A DNA stretch of 64,000 bases from Muricoccus nepalensis. GTDB taxonomy: Bacteria > Pseudomonadota > Alphaproteobacteria > Acetobacterales > Acetobacteraceae. Made by a program: the position numbers and the translations under genes. The stretch spans positions 249,056-313,055 of the forward strand of contig NZ_RCZP01000001.1 in NCBI RefSeq assembly GCF_006438825.1. The letters run 5' to 3'. The notes beneath the pieces were generated by a model. The model was not told the origin of the DNA. It saw nothing but the letters and a program-made list of their open reading frames with translations, and did no database searches. Positions 34,189 through 43,662 of the stretch are shown here, one piece after another (the stretch's first letter is position 1; the number at the start of each line of letters is the position of its first letter).

Positions 34189-34677
34189 TCAGCCCTTGTC
34201 GCGCATCACCCGGGCCTTGTCGCGCTTCCACTCGCGGTCGGCGATGGCAGCGCGCTTGTCGGCCTTGTTCTTGCCCTCGGCCAGGCCCAGCGTCAGCTTG
34301 GCGAGGCCGCGCTCGTTGAAGTGGATGTCGAGCGGCACGATCGTCGCGCCCTCGCGCGAGATGGCGCCGGCAAGGGTCTGCGCCTGCTTGCGGTGCAGCA
34401 GCAGCTTGCGCGGGCGCCGCGGCTCGAACTTGGCGACCACGCTGCCGGCCTGCCATTCCGGGATGTAGAGGTTGAAGATCCACATCTCGCCGTCGCGCTC
34501 GCCGGCCCAGGCCTCGCTGAGCGTCGCCCGCCCGGCGCGCAGGCTCTTCACCTCCGGGCCGACAAGGGCGATGCCGGCCTCGTAGGTGTCGAGGATCTTG
34601 AAGTCGAAGCGCGCCTTGCGGTTCTGCGCGGCGATGCCGTGGCTGATGAGGGTCTTCTTTTTCTTCGGCTCGGCCAT
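34189..34677 (-). CDS. smpB: SsrA-binding protein
   Basis: Partner of tmRNA in trans-translation rescue of stalled ribosomes; 162 aa. The core ILDTYEAGIALVGPEVKSLR, AWAGERDGEMWIFNLYIPEW and RPRKLLLHRKQ are typical. The basic tail KRAAIADREWKRDKARVMRD corresponds to the ribosome-contacting C-terminus. It starts 4 nt after dapA on the same strand, the usual alphaproteobacterial order. No ssrA gene is in the window. Confidence 0.96.
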   Translation of the reverse strand: MAEPKKKKTLISHGIAAQNRKARFDFKILDTYEAGIALVGPEVKSLRAGRATLSEAWAGERDGEMWIFNLYIPEWQAGSVVAKFEPRRPRKLLLHRKQAQTLAGAISREGATIVPLDIHFNERGLAKLTLGLAEGKNKADKRAAIADREWKRDKARVMRDKG

Positions 34678-34681
34678 GGGC

Positions 34682-35560
34682 TCAGTTCAGCAGGCCGGCG
34701 CCCGAGAGCGCGTTGCGGACGCGCGCGCGGGAGGCTTCGGCGATGGGGGCCAGGGGCGGGCGGCAGTAGTCGCTGCCCTTGCCCAGGAGGCTCGCGGCGT
34801 ACTTCACCGGGCCGGGCGAGCTCTCGCAGAACATCGCGTCGTGCACCGGCAGGAGGCGGTCCTGGATCGCCATGGCGTCGGCGAGGCGGCCCTCTGCCCA
34901 GGCGTCGTGCATCTCGCGGAGGAGGCGGGGCGCGATGTTGGCGGTGACGCTGATGCAGCCGACGCCGCCGGCCGCGAGGAAGGAGACCACCGTGTGGTCC
35001 TCCCCCGAGAGCTGGCAGAACTCGGGGCCACAGGCGGCGCGGGTGTGCAGCGGCCGCGTGAGGTTGGCCGTCGCGTCCTTCACGCCGACGATGTTCGGGT
35101 GCTTCGCCAGCCGCGCCATCGTCTCCACGCTCATGTCGATGACGCTGCGCGGGGGGATGTTGTAGATGATGATCGGCAGGTCGACGGCATCCGCGATGGT
35201 GCTGAAGTGGAGGTAGAGCCCCTCCTGCGTCGGCTTGTTGTAGTAAGGCGTCACCACCAGCGCGGCGTCGGCCCCCGCCTCCTTCGCGTGCTGCGCCAGC
35301 GCGACCGCCTCGGCGGTGGAGTTCGACCCCGCGCCCGCGATCACCGGCACGCGCCCGCCCGCGGCTTCCACGCACATCTCGACGACGCGCTGGTGCTCCG
35401 CGTGGGAGAGGGTGGGGCTTTCCCCGGTCGTGCCGACGGGGATCAGGCCCTGGGTGCCCTCGGCCACCTGCCAGGCGACGAGGTCCTGGAAGGCGCGCTC
35501 GTCCAGCTTGCCGTCCGGGGTCATGGTCGTGATGAGGGCGACGAGCGAACCCTTGAACAT
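34682..35560 (-). CDS. dapA: 4-hydroxy-tetrahydrodipicolinate synthase
   Basis: Condenses aspartate semialdehyde with pyruvate in lysine and diaminopimelate synthesis; 292 aa from the ATG at 35560 (MFKGSLVALITTMTPDGKLD). Motifs are PVGTTGESPTL, VVTPYYNKPTQEG (Tyr of the proton relay) and VGVKDATANL, where Lys is the Schiff-base residue. The upstream frame extension has no family likeness. The next gene downstream is smpB. The divergent slt gene starts 156 bp away. Confidence 0.95.
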   Translation of the reverse strand: MFKGSLVALITTMTPDGKLDERAFQDLVAWQVAEGTQGLIPVGTTGESPTLSHAEHQRVVEMCVEAAGGRVPVIAGAGSNSTAEAVALAQHAKEAGADAALVVTPYYNKPTQEGLYLHFSTIADAVDLPIIIYNIPPRSVIDMSVETMARLAKHPNIVGVKDATANLTRPLHTRAACGPEFCQLSGEDHTVVSFLAAGGVGCISVTANIAPRLLREMHDAWAEGRLADAMAIQDRLLPVHDAMFCESSPGPVKYAASLLGKGSDYCRPPLAPIAEASRARVRNALSGAGLLN

Positions 35561-35716
35561 CTGGCGCTTCCTGGCGGCGGGGATGGGCAGGATGTGGGGT
35601 GCCGGCGCCCCGCGCGCCAGCCTTTCCGGCTTACGCGGCCCCCCGCCAGGGAACAAGGGGCGATGGGGTCCGCCGGGCGGGACAGGGCGCTCGCGAAAGC
35701 GCTAGAAACGGGGTCG

Positions 35717-37675
35717 ATGCGAATCCGTCCCCGGCCGGCCGCGGCCCTGCTCCTCCTGTCCCTCGCCATGCCGGTCTCGGCCCAGCCCTGGGCCGACGAG
35801 GCCCAGCGGAACGCCGGCCGCACGGCCATCGCCCTCGCCAACGGCGGGCGCTACACGGCCGCCGAGGCTGCGGCGGCCCAGGCGGACCCGCTGGTGCGCA
35901 AGATCGCGCTCTGGCTCCGGCTGCAGCAGCGCGGGCAGGGCACCGGGGCGGAGCTCGCCGCCTGGGTGGCCGCCAACCCCGACTGGCCCCTGCCCCAGAC
36001 GATGCTGCGGCGGGCGGAGGAGGCGCTGGCCGCCGACCCCGACGACGCCCGCGCCCTCGCCCACTTCGCCCGCAACCCCGCCCTCACCCTCGACGGCGCC
36101 CAGCGGCACGCGGACGCGCTGGTCCGTGCCGGGGACGCGGCGCGGGCGGCGGCCCTCCTGCGCGCGGCCTGGGCCGGCGGCTTCGGGGAGGCCGCGGCCG
36201 AGGCGGGCTTCGCCGAGCGCAACGCGGCCCTGCTGACCGCCGAGGACCGGTGGCGCCGCTTCGACCGCCTCTTCCTCTCGCGCGACCTCGCCGACGCGGG
36301 CCGCGCCGCCGCCTGGGTCGACCCGTCCCAGCGCCCCCTCGCCGACGCGCGCCTGGCCTTGGCGGCCGAGGCCGGCGCGCCGGTGACGGAGGGAGGCGAC
36401 CTCGGCCTCCTCGCCGCCAGCGCGCGGCTGCTGCGCCGCCAGGACCGCGACGCCGAAGCCGCCGCCGCCTGGGCCGCCGCCGCCCCGCTCCAGCGCGACC
36501 TCCAGCCGGAAGCGGCCAAGGCGGTCTGGGCGGAACGCCAGGTCCTCGCCCGCAAGCTGCTCCGCCTCGGGCAGGACCGCCTCGCCTACGACGTCGCCGC
36601 CCGGCACGGCGCCGCGGGAGGGGAGCCACGGCAGGAGGCGGAGTTCCTCGCCGGCTGGATCGCCCTCCGCCGCCTGGGCGACGCCGCCGCGGCCGCGCGC
36701 CACTTCGCAGCCCTCGGCGAGGGCAGCAGCAGCGTCATCACCCGGGCGCGCGCGGCCTACTGGCAGGGCCGCGCCCTCGAGCGCGCCGACGCCGCCCGGG
36801 CGCGGGCCCGCTACGGCGAGGCGGCGGCTCTCGGCACAGCCTTCTACGGCCAGCTCGCCGCCCTGGCGCTGGGCGAGGACGAGGCGCGGCTCTCCGCCCG
36901 CATCGCGGCCATCCAGCCCGCCCAGCCCGCGCCCGAGGCGGCCGCGCTCTTCCCGGAGCGGGAGCTGGCCGCCGCCGCCTCGGCCCTGACGGACCTCGGC
37001 GACCCCCGGCGCGCACGGATCTTCCTCCTCCGCCTCGAGGAGCTCTCGCCGGACGCACCCGACCGCGTGCTGATCGCGCGGCACGGCGCCGGGCTTGGGC
37101 GGCCGGACTTCGCGGTCTGGATCGCCCGGCGCGCGGGGGCCGACGGGGTGATGCTGCTGCCGGAAGGCTGGCCCGCCCCCTACCCCGCCCCGCCCAGCGC
37201 GCTGGAGCCCGCCATCGTCAACGCCATCGCGCGGCAGGAGAGCAACTTCGACCCCGAGGCGGTCTCCTCGGCCAACGCGCGCGGGCTGATGCAGCTCCTG
37301 CCGGCCACGGCGGCCGGCGTCGCGCGGCGCCTCGGCATCCCGCACCAGCCGGGCTGGCTGGTCACCGACCCTGCCCACAACATGCGGCTCGGCTCCCAGT
37401 ACCTGGCGGATCAGATGGAGCGCTTCGGCGGCAACCTTGCCCTGGCGGCGGCCGCTTACAACGCGGGCCCGGCGCGGGTCGGCGAATGGCTGGGCACCTA
37501 CGGCGCGCCCGGGGAGGGCGGGGTGGACGTGATCGACTGGATCGAGCTGATCCCCTTCGCGGAGACGCGGAACTACGTGCAGCGGGTGGTGGAGAACACG
37601 GTGGTCTACCGCGCGCGCGACCCCGCCTCCGCGGCCCTGCCCCACCCGCTCCGGCGCTGGATGGCCGCGCCTTGA
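35717..37675 (+). CDS. slt: Soluble lytic murein transglycosylase (Slt-type)
   Basis: Cleaves peptidoglycan glycan strands in the periplasm; 652 aa from the ATG at 35717. MRIRPRPAAALLLLSLAMPVSAQ is a signal peptide. A long Ala-rich helical superhelix fills residues about 25-470. The catalytic domain has AIARQESNFDPEAVSSANA, with the acid Glu508, then RGLMQLLPATAAGVAR and AAYNAGPARVGEW. Length and architecture match Slt70. The gene heads a tightly coupled run (slt, alpha/beta hydrolase, pgpA, pncC) and is divergent from dapA. Confidence 0.93.
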   Translation: MRIRPRPAAALLLLSLAMPVSAQPWADEAQRNAGRTAIALANGGRYTAAEAAAAQADPLVRKIALWLRLQQRGQGTGAELAAWVAANPDWPLPQTMLRRAEEALAADPDDARALAHFARNPALTLDGAQRHADALVRAGDAARAAALLRAAWAGGFGEAAAEAGFAERNAALLTAEDRWRRFDRLFLSRDLADAGRAAAWVDPSQRPLADARLALAAEAGAPVTEGGDLGLLAASARLLRRQDRDAEAAAAWAAAAPLQRDLQPEAAKAVWAERQVLARKLLRLGQDRLAYDVAARHGAAGGEPRQEAEFLAGWIALRRLGDAAAAARHFAALGEGSSSVITRARAAYWQGRALERADAARARARYGEAAALGTAFYGQLAALALGEDEARLSARIAAIQPAQPAPEAAALFPERELAAAASALTDLGDPRRARIFLLRLEELSPDAPDRVLIARHGAGLGRPDFAVWIARRAGADGVMLLPEGWPAPYPAPPSALEPAIVNAIARQESNFDPEAVSSANARGLMQLLPATAAGVARRLGIPHQPGWLVTDPAHNMRLGSQYLADQMERFGGNLALAAAAYNAGPARVGEWLGTYGAPGEGGVDVIDWIELIPFAETRNYVQRVVENTVVYRARDPASAALPHPLRRWMAAP

Positions 37676-38517
37676 CGCCGCGGCACCGCCGCGTCCGCGC
37701 GCGGGACGGGCTCGGCCTCAGCGCGCTCGAGTGGCCCGGCGACGAGGAGCGCACGCCGCTGCTGCTCCTCACGGGCATCTGCCGCACCGCCTGGGACTAC
37801 GAGGGCCTCGCCGCGCGCCACGCCGGCAAGCGGCGCGTCGTCGCCCTCGAGTACATGGGCCACGGCGACAGCGACCGCGCGCCCGAGGTCTCGCGCTACC
37901 GGCCCGAGCGCGCGGTCGGCGACGTGTTGGACGCCTGCGCGGCCCTGCACGTCTCCCGCGCGGCCGTCGTCGGCACCTCCTTCGGCGGGCTGATGGCGAT
38001 GTTCCTCTCCGTGCTGCGGCCGACGCTGCTCCGGGGCGTGGTGCTGAACGACATCGGCCCGCGGATCGACCCGAGGGGCCTGCAGGCCGTCGGCGGCTTC
38101 GCGGGCCACGATCCCGGCGCGGAGACGATCGACGAGGCCGTCGCCTATCTCCGCACGATCATGCCGCTCATCCCCCTGCCCGACGAGGACGCCTGGCGGC
38201 ACTTCGCGGGCCTCACCTACAAGCGGGGCGAGGACGGGCGGCTGCACCCGCGCTGGGACACGCGCATCCAGCAGGCGATGGAGGCGGGCGGCGGGGCGCT
38301 GGACCTCGGCCCCGTCTTCCGCGGGCTGCGCCCCTTCCCGGCCATGCTCGTCTGGGGCGAGGCGAGCGAGTTCCTGGCGGCCGAGACGGTGCGCGCCATG
38401 GTGCGCGACAAGCCCGACCTCGAGCTGGTGAGCCTGCCCGGCGCCGGCCACGCGCCCACCCTCACGGAGCCCGAGATCGCGGGGCCGCTGGACCGCTTCC
38501 TGGACGCCATCCCCTAA
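37672..38517 (+). CDS. Alpha/beta-hydrolase fold protein
   Basis: 281 aa from a TTG at 37672 that overlaps the slt stop (TTGA). Motifs are LLLLTGICRTAWDYEGLAAR (oxyanion region), the nucleophile elbow VVGTSFGGL, an acid position near VWGEASEF and the late His in PGAGHAPTLTEPE. It resembles the generic haloperoxidase/esterase branch. No specific substrate can be assigned. The stop codon overlaps the pgpA start as TAATG. Coupling with pgpA and slt suggests an envelope-related role, but this is inference. Confidence 0.8.
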   Translation: MTPRHRRVRARDGLGLSALEWPGDEERTPLLLLTGICRTAWDYEGLAARHAGKRRVVALEYMGHGDSDRAPEVSRYRPERAVGDVLDACAALHVSRAAVVGTSFGGLMAMFLSVLRPTLLRGVVLNDIGPRIDPRGLQAVGGFAGHDPGAETIDEAVAYLRTIMPLIPLPDEDAWRHFAGLTYKRGEDGRLHPRWDTRIQQAMEAGGGALDLGPVFRGLRPFPAMLVWGEASEFLAAETVRAMVRDKPDLELVSLPGAGHAPTLTEPEIAGPLDRFLDAIP

Positions 38518-38975
38518 TGGGCCCCGCCATGGCCATGGCTTCCCTGCTCGGCATCGGCCGCCTCCGGCCGGCGCCGGGCACCTGGGGCTCGATGGCCGTG
38601 CTGCCGGCCGCCCTCCTCGGCCCGGGCTGGTGCCTCGCCCTCGGCATCGGCTTCGCCCTCGCGGGGTTCTGGGCGGTCTGGCGCCTCCCGGAGGCGCGGG
38701 AGGACCCGGCCTGGGTGGTGGCGGACGAGGCGGCGGGCCAGTGCCTCGCCCTCTCGGCCCTTCCCATGGGCGCCTCCTTCTGGTGGATCCTCGCGGCCTT
38801 CGCGCTCTTCCGGACCCTCGATATCCTCAAGCCCGGCCCCATCGGCTGGGCCGACCGGATGAAGGGAGGCCGCATGCGGCGATGCCTGAGCGTGATGCTC
38901 GACGACGTCCTGGCGGGGCTGGCCGCGGCCGCGGCGCTGCTCGTCCTGCGGCTCGCGGCGGGAGGCGGCGCATGA
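38517..38975 (+). CDS. pgpA: Phosphatidylglycerophosphatase A
   Basis: Dephosphorylates phosphatidylglycerophosphate in phosphatidylglycerol synthesis at the inner membrane; 152 aa. Family blocks are GRLRPAPGTWGSMAVLP, DPAWVVADEAAGQ, FRTLDILKPGPIGWADR and SVMLDDVLAGL, with hydrophobic helices between them. The start overlaps the preceding TAA, and its TGA overlaps the next gene by ATGA. Confidence 0.9.
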   Translation: MGPAMAMASLLGIGRLRPAPGTWGSMAVLPAALLGPGWCLALGIGFALAGFWAVWRLPEAREDPAWVVADEAAGQCLALSALPMGASFWWILAAFALFRTLDILKPGPIGWADRMKGGRMRRCLSVMLDDVLAGLAAAAALLVLRLAAGGGA

Positions 38976-39460
38976 CGGAACCCGGCTTCGAGGCGGCCTC
39001 GGCGCTGCTGGACCTGCTGCGGGCGCAGGGGCTGACCATCGCCACCGCCGAATCCTGCACGGGCGGCCTCGTCTCGGCGGCGCTGACCGCCGTGCCCGGT
39101 TCCTCCGACGCGGTGCTGGCGGGCTTCGTCACCTACTCCAACGCCATGAAGACACGGATGCTCGGCGTGCCCGAGGCGGTGCTCGCCCGCGTCGGCGCCG
39201 TCTCGGAGGACTGCGCGCGACGCATGGCCGAGGGAGCCCTGGAAGGGAGCGGGGCGGCGATCGCCGTCTCCACCACGGGCATCGCGGGGCCGGGCGGGGG
39301 CAGCGCGGAGAAGCCCGTCGGCCTCGTCTTCATCGGCGCGGCCCGCCGGGGCGGCGGCACCACGGTCGAGCGCCACGTCTTCCCCGGGGACCGCGCGGCC
39401 GTGCGCGCCGCGACGGTGGAGGCGGCGCTGCGCCTCGCCGCGGCGGTCGCGCGCGGCTGA
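38972..39460 (+). CDS. pncC: Nicotinamide-nucleotide amidase (CinA C-terminal domain protein)
   Basis: Deamidates NMN to nicotinate mononucleotide in pyridine-nucleotide salvage; 162 aa. The family signature is TIATAESCTGGLVSAALTAV with the nucleophile Ser, followed by VPGSSDAVLAGFVTYSNAMK and STTGIAGPGGGSAEKPVGLV. Only the amidase domain is present, without the N-terminal MoCF domain of full-length CinA; stand-alone forms are common. It is the last gene of the slt run and is convergent with the threonine-aldolase gene. Confidence 0.92.
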   Translation: MTEPGFEAASALLDLLRAQGLTIATAESCTGGLVSAALTAVPGSSDAVLAGFVTYSNAMKTRMLGVPEAVLARVGAVSEDCARRMAEGALEGSGAAIAVSTTGIAGPGGGSAEKPVGLVFIGAARRGGGTTVERHVFPGDRAAVRAATVEAALRLAAAVARG

Positions 39461-39475
39461 CCGCCGCGCCCCCTC

Positions 39476-40540
39476 TCAGTGCCGGACGATGCGCCGGACG
39501 GCCTCCAGCGCCTCGCCGATCATCGGCGCGTGGACGTCGAGATGCGTGCAGGCCCGGAGCCGCCCGCCGAGGGCGCTGACCGAGATGCCCTCGGCCAGCA
39601 GCGCCGCCTGCAGGGCCGCCGGCGCCATCCCCGTGCCCGTCGGGTCGAAGTAGACGAGGTTGGTGTCGGGCTCCTCCACCGCCATGCCCTCGATCTGGCG
39701 GAGGCCGGCCGCGAGCGCCCGGGCGTTGGCGTGGTCGTCGGCCAGGCGACCGACATGGTGGTCCAGCGCGTAGAGGCAGGCGGCCGCGCAGATGCCGGCC
39801 TGCCGCATGGAGCCGCCGAGGCGCTGCTTCCACCGCCAGGCCCGGCCGATGAACTCCTCGGACCCGACCAGCACGGCGCCGAGCGGCGCGCCGAGGCCCT
39901 TGGTGAAGTCGAGCCAGGCGGTGTCGAAGCCCGCGCACATCTCGTCGGCCGGAACGCCGGCCGCGACGCAGGCGTTCATCAGCCGCGCGCCGTCCATGTG
40001 GGTGGCCCAGCCGTGGTGATGGGCGATGCCCGTCAGCTCGTTCAGCACCTCGACCGGCCAGACGGCGCCGCCGCCCGTGTTCGCGGTCTGCTCGATCTCG
40101 AGCAGCGTCTGCGGCGGCGCGTAGCGGGTGCGCGCGCGCACGGCGCCGCGCAGCGCGTCGGCGTCGAACATGCCGCGGGGGCCGCGCAGCGGGTGGATCT
40201 GCACGCCCGCGATGGCCGCGTGGCTGCCGCCCTCGCTGCTCAGGATATGCGCGGTCTCGTGCGCCACCACCTCGTCGCCGTTGCGGCAATGGGTGTTCAG
40301 CGCCACGACGTTGCACATGGTGCCGGAGGGCAGGAACATCGCGGCCTCCTTGCCCAGCAGCGCCGCCATGCGGTCACACAGCGCGTGCACCGTCGGGTCG
40401 TCCCCGTGCTGCTCGTCGCCGACCTCGGCCGCCATCATCGCCTCCTTCATGGCGGGCGTCGGGCGGGTCTGGGTGTCGGAGTAGAGGTTGATGCGGACCG
40501 GGGGCGCGCCGGGAACGGGGCGCTCGGGGGCATGGACCAT
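39476..40540 (-). CDS. Low-specificity L-threonine aldolase
   Basis: PLP enzyme that splits threonine or allo-threonine into glycine and acetaldehyde; 354 aa. The PLP Lys is Lys214 in LDFTKGLGAPLGAVLVG. Other landmarks are YSDTQTRPTPAMKEAMMAAE, MFLPSGTMCNVVAL, EIEQTANTGGG and HMDGARLMNA. It is a few residues longer at the N-terminus than usual. It follows ratA on the minus strand after 66 bp, with a small GCGAC/GTCGC stem just before its start. Confidence 0.9.
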   Translation of the reverse strand: MVHAPERPVPGAPPVRINLYSDTQTRPTPAMKEAMMAAEVGDEQHGDDPTVHALCDRMAALLGKEAAMFLPSGTMCNVVALNTHCRNGDEVVAHETAHILSSEGGSHAAIAGVQIHPLRGPRGMFDADALRGAVRARTRYAPPQTLLEIEQTANTGGGAVWPVEVLNELTGIAHHHGWATHMDGARLMNACVAAGVPADEMCAGFDTAWLDFTKGLGAPLGAVLVGSEEFIGRAWRWKQRLGGSMRQAGICAAACLYALDHHVGRLADDHANARALAAGLRQIEGMAVEEPDTNLVYFDPTGTGMAPAALQAALLAEGISVSALGGRLRACTHLDVHAPMIGEALEAVRRIVRH

Positions 40541-40606
40541 GGGGGACCTCTCGCGACGTGTCGCAAGGGTTCTGCCAGCAGGGACGCGCCGCGACCAGGG
40601 GCCGGG

Positions 40607-41098
40607 TCAGCCCTCGCTGGGCTTGGGCGCCGGGCGCGGCTGGGCGGTCAGGCCCGCGCTCGGGCGCTCTCGGCCGTAAAGGGCCATGGCGCGGCGCTCG
40701 AAGGCGCGGACCATCAGGCGGACCGCCTCGTTGAAGACAGTGCCAATGACGGCCTGAAGGAGGCGCGACTTGAACTCGAAGTCGACGAAGAACTGCACCT
40801 CGCAGCCGCCCTCCACCGGCGCGAAGCGCCAGTGGTTGTTGAGGTAGCGGAAGGGGCCGGTCAGGTACTGCACGTGGACGTGGTCGGGCCGTTCCAGCCC
40901 GACCCGGCTCCGGAAGGTCTCGCGGAACATCTTGAAGCCGATGGTCAGGTCCGCGATCAGCTCCCCCTCCGACCGCGAGACGATGCGCGCGGCCACGCAC
41001 CAGGGCAGGAACTCCGGGTAGCGGCGCACGTCCGCCACCAGGTCGAACATCTGCTCGGGCGTGTAGGGAAGGCGCTTCCGCTCCGCGTGGGTGGGCAT
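40607..41098 (-). CDS. ratA: RatA/Coq10-type START-domain protein
   Basis: 163 aa. PTHAERKRLPYTPEQMFDLV and YPEFLPWCVAARIVSRSEGE are typical of Coq10/RatA polyketide-cyclase-like folds, and later WRFAPVEGGCEVQFFVDFEF. Members act as ubiquinone-binding proteins or, in E. coli, as a ribosome-association inhibitor. The name is by family and the activity is not shown here. A Pro/Ala-rich tail follows the domain. The start overlaps the lipA stop by one base (TGATG), the same neighbourhood as in many alphaproteobacteria. Confidence 0.85.
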   Translation of the reverse strand: MPTHAERKRLPYTPEQMFDLVADVRRYPEFLPWCVAARIVSRSEGELIADLTIGFKMFRETFRSRVGLERPDHVHVQYLTGPFRYLNNHWRFAPVEGGCEVQFFVDFEFKSRLLQAVIGTVFNEAVRLMVRAFERRAMALYGRERPSAGLTAQPRPAPKPSEG

Positions 41099-42177
41099 CA
41101 GGCCGCGTTCACCACGGGGGCGGGGCGCGACCGGAGCGAGGCCTCGCGGGCCGCCCGCAGCTCCGCGAAGTCGCGGTCCGCGTGGTAGGAGGAGCGGGTG
41201 AGCGGGGTGGCGGAGACGAGCAGGAACCCCTTCGCCCGGGCCATGCGCGCGTAGTCCTCGAACTCCGCGGGCTCGACGAAGCGGTCGACAGCGGCGTGCT
41301 TCACCGTCGGCTGCAGGTACTGGCCGATGGTGAGGAAGTCGATCTCGGCGGAGCGCATGTCGTCCATCACCTGCAGAACCTCGGAGCGGGATTCGCCCAG
41401 GCCCACCATGACGCCGGACTTGGTGAAGATGCCGGGGTCCAACCGCTTCACCTCGTCCAGCAGGCGGAGGGAATGGAAGTAACGCGCGCCGGGCCGGATG
41501 GTCGGGTAGAGCCGGGGCACGGTCTCAAGGTTGTGGTTGAACACGTCCGGCCGCGCCGCGACGACCACCTCCAGCGCCCCCTCCTTGCGGAGGAAGTCGG
41601 GGGTGAGGATCTCGATCGTGGTCTCGGGCGCGGCCGCCCGGATGGCCGCGATGGTGCGCGCGAAGTGCTCCGCGCCCCCGTCCCGCAGGTCGTCGCGGTC
41701 CACCGAGGTGATCACGACGTGGCGCAGCCCGAGGGCCGCCACGGCATCGCCGACCCGGCGCGGCTCGTCCTCGTCCAGCGCTTGGGGCATGCCGGTGGTG
41801 ATGTTGCAGAAGGAGCAGGCGCGCGTGCAGATGCCGCCCATGATCATCATGGTCGCGTGGCGCTGCGACCAGCACTCCCCGATGTTGGGGCAGGCCGCCT
41901 CCTCGCAGACGGTGACGAGCTTGTTGGCCCGCATGAGCTCGCGGGTCTCGTGGTAGACCGGGTGCGTCGGCGCCTTCACCCGGATCCAGTCGGGCTTGCG
42001 CTTGATCGGGTTGTCCGGCCGGTTCGCCTTCTCGGGGTGGCGGAGCGCGGCGGGGGCGGCGCTGGGCACGACGCGGGCGATCGCCGCCGGCGGGACGGCG
42101 ACGGGCGCGGGCGCCTCGGCGGCGGTGGCGCCGCCGGCGCGGTGATCCACCAGGATACGGGTGGCCATCTGGTTCAT
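41098..42177 (-). CDS. lipA: Lipoyl synthase
   Basis: Radical-SAM enzyme that inserts two sulfurs into octanoyl chains on lipoyl domains. 359 aa. The auxiliary cluster Cys residues are Cys91, Cys96 and Cys102 ([12 protein letters not shown]), and the radical-SAM cluster Cys are Cys117, Cys121 and Cys124 (CTRACSFC). RSSYHADR near the C-terminus supplies the conserved Ser. About 45 Ala/Pro-rich residues precede the conserved part. A second Met at residue 4 is an alternative start. It is downstream of lpdA in the pyruvate dehydrogenase operon, and its product modifies PdhB and PdhC. Confidence 0.95.
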   Translation of the reverse strand: MNQMATRILVDHRAGGATAAEAPAPVAVPPAAIARVVPSAAPAALRHPEKANRPDNPIKRKPDWIRVKAPTHPVYHETRELMRANKLVTVCEEAACPNIGECWSQRHATMMIMGGICTRACSFCNITTGMPQALDEDEPRRVGDAVAALGLRHVVITSVDRDDLRDGGAEHFARTIAAIRAAAPETTIEILTPDFLRKEGALEVVVAARPDVFNHNLETVPRLYPTIRPGARYFHSLRLLDEVKRLDPGIFTKSGVMVGLGESRSEVLQVMDDMRSAEIDFLTIGQYLQPTVKHAAVDRFVEPAEFEDYARMARAKGFLLVSATPLTRSSYHADRDFAELRAAREASLRSRPAPVVNAA

Positions 42178-42182
42178 CCTCG

Positions 42183-42209
42183 GCCCCGCCCCCGGGAGGG
42201 GGGCGGGGC
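42183..42209 (-). terminator. 11-bp GC hairpin between lpdA and lipA
   Basis: A perfect GCCCCGCCCCC / GGGGGCGGGGC stem with a 5-nt loop ends 5 nt before the lipA start. It could be a terminator or attenuator after lpdA, or could shape access to the lipA ribosome-binding site. No T-run follows. Confidence 0.45.
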
Positions 42210-42237
42210 GATGGGGGTGGAAGCGGGGTTCCGGCCG

Positions 42238-43632
42238 CTAGATGTGGATCACCCGGCCATAGGCATCAAGCACGGCCTCGTGCATCGCCTCGCTGACGGT
42301 CGGGTGCGGGAAGACCGTGTGCATGAGCTCGACCTCGGTCGACTCGAGGGTGCGGGCGATGCCGTAGCCCTGGATGAGCTCCGTCACCTCCGGCCCGACC
42401 ATGTGGGCGCCGAGAAGCTCGCCGGTCTTGGCGTCGAACACGGTCTTCACCAGCCCCTCGGGCTCGCCGAGCGCGATGGCCTTGCCGTTGCCGATGAAGG
42501 GGAAGCGCCCGACCTTGACCTCGTGCCCGGCCTCCTTCGCCCGCGCCTCGGTCATGCCGACGCTCGCCACCTGCGGGCGGCAATAGGTGCAGCCCGGGAT
42601 GTTCCCGACGTCCATCGCGTGGGGGTGGAGGCCCGCGATCCCCTCCACGCAGATGATCGCCTCGTGCGAGGCCTTGTGGGCCAGCCAGGGCGGTCCCGCC
42701 ACGTCGCCGATCGCGTAGAGGCCGGGCTCGCCCGTCCGGCAGAGCTCGTCGATCACGATGTGGGAGCGCTCGACCACCGCCTTCGTGTTCTCGAGGCCGA
42801 GGTCCTCCACGTTCCCGACGATGCCGATCGCCGAGATCAGCCGGTCCGCCGTGATCTCCTGCACCTTGCCCCCGGCCTCGACGCTCACGGTCACAGAATT
42901 GGCGCCCTTGGTGACCTTGCCGACCTTGGCGCCGGTCAGGACCGTCATCTTCTGCTTCGCGAAGGCCTTCTGCACGAAGGCGCTGATCTCGGCGTCCTCC
43001 ACCGGCAGGATGCGGTCCAGCGCCTCGACGAGCGTCACCTGGGCGCCCATGTTGAGGAAGAAGCTCGCGAACTCGCTGCCGATCGCCCCGGAGCCGACGA
43101 CGATGAGCGACTTCGGCATCGCGTCCGGCACCAGCGCCTCGCGGTAGGACCAGATGAGCTTGCCGTCCGGCTCCAGCCCCGGCAGCACCCGGGCCCGGGC
43201 GCCGGTGGCGAGGATGATGTGCTTGGAGGCGAGCTCCGCGACCGGCTTGCCGTCCTTCGTGACCGACAGCTTGCCGGGGCCGGCCAGCTTCGCGGTGCCG
43301 TCGTAGACGGTCACCTTGTTCTTCTTCATCAGCCCCTTCACGCCCGCCGAGAGCTGCCCGGAGACCGCGCGGGAGCGCTTGACCACCTTCTGGAAGTCGA
43401 AGCGGATGTTGTCGGCCGAGAAGCCGTAAGCATCCAGCGTGTGCAGCAGGTGGTTGATCTCGCTCGCGCGCAGCAGCGCCTTGGTCGGGATGCAGCCCCA
43501 GTTGAGGCAGATGCCGCCGAGGTTCTCGCGCTCCACCAGCGCGACCTTCATCTTCAGCTGGGAGGCGCGGATGGCCGCGACATAGCCACCGGGCCCGCCG
43601 CCCACCACCACCAGATCGAACTCGTCGGCCAT
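42238..43632 (-). CDS. lpdA: Dihydrolipoyl dehydrogenase (E3)
   Basis: Reoxidises dihydrolipoyl groups of pyruvate dehydrogenase using FAD and NAD+. 464 aa. The redox disulfide is Cys42-Cys47 (GGICLNWGCIPTKALL). The FAD site is VVVGGGPGGYVAAIRA, the NAD site VVGSGAIGSEFA, and the C-terminal active-site HPTVSEAMHEAV holds the His-Glu pair. There is no N-terminal lipoyl domain. It belongs to the pdh-lip operon, downstream of the GNAT gene. Confidence 0.96.
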   Translation of the reverse strand: MADEFDLVVVGGGPGGYVAAIRASQLKMKVALVERENLGGICLNWGCIPTKALLRASEINHLLHTLDAYGFSADNIRFDFQKVVKRSRAVSGQLSAGVKGLMKKNKVTVYDGTAKLAGPGKLSVTKDGKPVAELASKHIILATGARARVLPGLEPDGKLIWSYREALVPDAMPKSLIVVGSGAIGSEFASFFLNMGAQVTLVEALDRILPVEDAEISAFVQKAFAKQKMTVLTGAKVGKVTKGANSVTVSVEAGGKVQEITADRLISAIGIVGNVEDLGLENTKAVVERSHIVIDELCRTGEPGLYAIGDVAGPPWLAHKASHEAIICVEGIAGLHPHAMDVGNIPGCTYCRPQVASVGMTEARAKEAGHEVKVGRFPFIGNGKAIALGEPEGLVKTVFDAKTGELLGAHMVGPEVTELIQGYGIARTLESTEVELMHTVFPHPTVSEAMHEAVLDAYGRVIHI

Positions 43633-43662
43633 GCTGGCCTCCCTTCCGTTATTCCGCGCGTG

